Under the pieces are notes generated by a model. The model was not told where the DNA came from and searched no databases. It saw only the letters and a program-made list of their open reading frames with translations. From contig NZ_CBCPHV010000003.1 in NCBI RefSeq assembly GCF_965118635.1, positions 62,001 to 126,000 on the forward strand: 64,000 nt of DNA, in the 5' to 3' direction. The position numbers and the translations under genes were made by a program. Shown one piece after another: positions 62,431 through 64,000 of this stretch. This DNA comes from Empedobacter brevis_A. Lineage in GTDB: Bacteria; Bacteroidota; Bacteroidia; Flavobacteriales; Weeksellaceae. Each line of letters begins with the position of its first letter. Position 1 is the first letter of the stretch.

Positions 62431-62663
62431 TAATTTTTCTTTTTAGGTACAGGGTCGTATCCGTGTCCTCCCCAAGGATGACAACGACCGATTCTTTTTG
62501 TTCCGAGCCATAAACCTTTTAGTAAACCATGTTCCTTTAGCGCTTCTATCATATAAGAAGAGCAAGTTGGTTGATATCTACAATTATTCCCCATCCAAGG
62601 AGAGATAGCTAATTGATAAAATCTAACCAATAAAATAAATGGTTTCACTAAAAAAGTGTTCAT
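62430..62663 (-). CDS. yidD: Membrane protein insertion efficiency factor YidD
   Basis: 77 residues: a membrane-associated amphipathic start, then the signature YQLAISPWMGNNCRYQPTCS and RIGRCHPWGGHGYDPVP with its three cysteines. YidD aids YidC-dependent insertion. Its usual place beside rnpA and yidC is replaced here by a coupling to lgt. The promoter box ends five bases before the ATG. Confidence 0.95.
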   Translation of the reverse strand: MNTFLVKPFILLVRFYQLAISPWMGNNCRYQPTCSSYMIEALKEHGLLKGLWLGTKRIGRCHPWGGHGYDPVPKKKN

Positions 62664-62667
62664 CTCG

Positions 62668-62675
62668 CAAAGTTA
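62668..62675 (-). promoter_or_regulatory. Minus-strand -7 box of yidD-lgt
   Basis: TAACTTTG on the minus strand, ending five bases before the yidD ATG, so the transcript would have almost no leader. Confidence 0.5.
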
Positions 62676-62696
62676 ATCAATAAGAGAAATAAAAAA

Positions 62697-62740
62697 AGAA
62701 TCAATCTAAATAAAAACGATTTGTTTTAAGATTGATTCTT
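62697..62740 (-). terminator. Terminator after the thioredoxin gene
   Basis: AAGAATCAATCT/AGATTGATTCTT stem with a 20-base loop, T run on the minus strand. Confidence 0.65.
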
Positions 62741-62758
62741 ACTATTTTCTATGAGATA

Positions 62759-63265
62759 TTATTTTTTAATATAACTAACAGGATCTAATGCAATGTAAGA
62801 CCAATTCTCTAAAAAGTCTAATACAGCTTTCGGATCATGACCTTTCCCTTCTTTACTTTCTAAATAAGCAGAATTTTGTGTGTGAATCAAATTTCCTTTA
62901 TCATCTAATATAACAAAAACAGGAAATCCAAAACGTTCTGGATGTTTCAAGGCAGCTAACGTTTCTTCGTTTTTATTTTTTGGTGAATAATTAACATGAA
63001 CAACTTCGTAGTATTTGTCGATATAATCTTTTATAGTTTGATTTTCTTTTGTCAATTTATCAAACATCACGCACCACGCACACCAATTTCCTCCAATCTC
63101 TACTAAGACATGTTTCTTTTCAGCAGAAGCTTTTTGTACTGCATTTGCAATATCTACTTTAGGATCTGCATCTTCGTTATAAATCTTTGGCTTATTATTT
63201 TGTTGACCAAATGCAAAGCTTAACGATAAAAGCATTAAGCTAAAAAACATTGTTAATTTTTTCAT
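62759..63265 (-). CDS. Exported thioredoxin-family protein
   Basis: 168 residues: Sec signal peptide (AFGQ), then a thioredoxin_7-type fold with the redox site GGNWCAWCVMFDKL (CAWC) and the cis-proline in FGFPVFVILDD. Likely a periplasmic disulfide reductase. An N-terminal extension of about 35 residues precedes the fold. Partner unknown. Confidence 0.88.
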   Translation of the reverse strand: MKKLTMFFSLMLLSLSFAFGQQNNKPKIYNEDADPKVDIANAVQKASAEKKHVLVEIGGNWCAWCVMFDKLTKENQTIKDYIDKYYEVVHVNYSPKNKNEETLAALKHPERFGFPVFVILDDKGNLIHTQNSAYLESKEGKGHDPKAVLDFLENWSYIALDPVSYIKK

Positions 63266-63321
63266 TTCAATTCTAAATATAAACTCGAATTTACAATAAA
63301 AATTGTGCCGAAAATGTTTTT

Positions 63322-63726
63322 CTATGAATTAATAATGTTATAACAAGAATTTAATTTTTCTTGAACTGAATTTATTTCACATTTTTTTTCAATCAACTTC
63401 ATTTGATTAATTAAATTAATCGAAAATTTAGATTCAAATTCTAAACGATCCAATTCAATCTCATAAAAATTAATTTGATGATGAATCTGATTGAAATAAT
63501 AATTAACCAATTCGATATACATTAATTTAAGTTCTTGATTAACCTTGATAAATTCTACAAATTCTTGTAGTTCAATCAAGAAATTGATCATTTGCTTATT
63601 AATTTCTAATTGTTTATCCTTTAATTCAATCTTTTTTAAATAATCTGTCGATAAAGCAATTTTATCACCCAAAAGTTGGTGCTTTCTTGTTAAAATTAAA
63701 GCACATTCTAACGCTTTCTTCATCAT
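63322..63726 (-). CDS. Helical protein of unknown function
   Basis: 134 residues, no signal peptide or membrane segment, almost all helix by composition (many Leu, Ile, Glu, Lys, Asn). The second Met at 63723 could be the start instead. No family recognised. Very AT-rich even for this genome, but the frame is open and ends cleanly. Divergent from rarA. Confidence 0.55.
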   Translation of the reverse strand: MMKKALECALILTRKHQLLGDKIALSTDYLKKIELKDKQLEINKQMINFLIELQEFVEFIKVNQELKLMYIELVNYYFNQIHHQINFYEIELDRLEFESKFSINLINQMKLIEKKCEINSVQEKLNSCYNIINS

Positions 63727-63813
63727 TTAAATTTTTATTCTAACACAAAGAAAATAAATATAAAAGCCAAAATATGTCGTCGAAAAAATGATTCATTTTG
63801 ACAAAACATTCCC

Positions 63814-63821
63814 TAACTTTG
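63814..63821 (+). promoter_or_regulatory. -7 box of rarA
   Basis: TAACTTTG, 18 bases before the start codon. Confidence 0.45.
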
Positions 63822-63839
63822 AAATCTAAACAAGATTTT

Positions 63840-64000
63840 ATGAATGCGCCTTTAGCTGAAAGAATGCGTCCGAAAACGCTTGAAGAATATATTAATCAAA
63901 AGCATCTAGTGGGCGAAAATGGGCCGATAAAAATGATGTTGCAACACGATATGATTGCTTCTATGATTTTTTGGGGACCTCCAGGAACTGGAAAAACAAC
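63840..64000 (+). CDS. rarA: Replication-associated recombination protein A (5' part only)
   Basis: The first 53 or so residues of a MgsA/RarA/WRNIP1-type AAA+ ATPase: PLAERMRPKTLEEYINQKHLVG, then FWGPPGTGKTT with the Walker A lysine. It acts at stalled replication forks. The rest lies beyond the window. Confidence 0.93.
   Translation, partial: MNAPLAERMRPKTLEEYINQKHLVGENGPIKMMLQHDMIASMIFWGPPGTGKT

Noticed and set aside
1..64000. CRISPR arrays, tRNA, rRNA or tmRNA genes
   Set aside because: No regular spacer-repeat pattern, cloverleaf with the T-loop GTTCRA core, or rRNA-like stretch was seen by eye; a tRNA scan would settle it.

Overview
The window is one continuous, gene-dense stretch of a strongly AT-rich bacterial chromosome. 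It looks like a member of the Bacteroidota, class Flavobacteriia, and the overall gene set is most like the Weeksellaceae (Empedobacter or Chryseobacterium relatives); the genus is inference. Support comes from promoters of the Bacteroidota type (TTG, about 20 bases, TAnnTTTG), the near absence of Shine-Dalgarno sequences, the exosortase XrtF pair, the ftsK-lolA-lptF-ribB operon, a DnaX clamp loader without the zinc module, many TonB-type and OmpA-type outer-membrane proteins, and DUF3822 next to rsmD. No rRNA, tRNA, CRISPR array or intact insertion sequence was seen.

Layout. 0-6 kb: a partial M1 aminopeptidase, thyA, rlmB, the XrtF exosortase pair, and a GAF protein with rsmG. 6-14 kb: gyrB, a cation/proton antiporter with a universal-stress-like tail, a LytS/LytTR two-component pair, and an ABC-F ATPase divergent from smpB. 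14-20 kb: an OmpA protein with calcium-type repeats, a UbiB-like kinase, and rpsA. 20-26.4 kb: an OmpR-type two-component system followed by a porin and a KgtP-like alpha-ketoglutarate permease, then an Lrp regulator with an EamA exporter. 26.4-34 kb: an erythromycin-esterase-like protein and the ribB-lptF-lolA-ftsK operon. 34-40 kb: dnaX, split by a run of ten A, then an FKBP isomerase, a thioredoxin-like protein, a siderophore-type TonB receptor and rsmD. 41-49 kb: kdsB, an orphan HNH/helix-turn-helix protein, a Gcr-family membrane protein, dCMP deaminase, an S41 protease, xerD and a Nudix hydrolase. 49-56.5 kb: GNAT, exonuclease III, surface lipoproteins, a FadL-type protein and proS. 56.5-58 kb: a small accessory patch with an orphan PH-like gene, a broken XRE regulator and two different 11-bp-period repeat arrays. 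58-64 kb: a large outer-membrane beta-barrel receptor, mscL, lgt, yidD, a thioredoxin and the start of rarA.

Most of the window is core metabolism and envelope biology. The most informative places are: the two-component/porin/KgtP cassette with an 11-bp direct-repeat operator candidate before the porin; the dnaX A10 slippage site, which would give gamma and tau products; the XrtF exosortase with no visible substrate; the 11-bp repeats around the XRE fragment; and several genes whose predicted transcripts start almost at the start codon.
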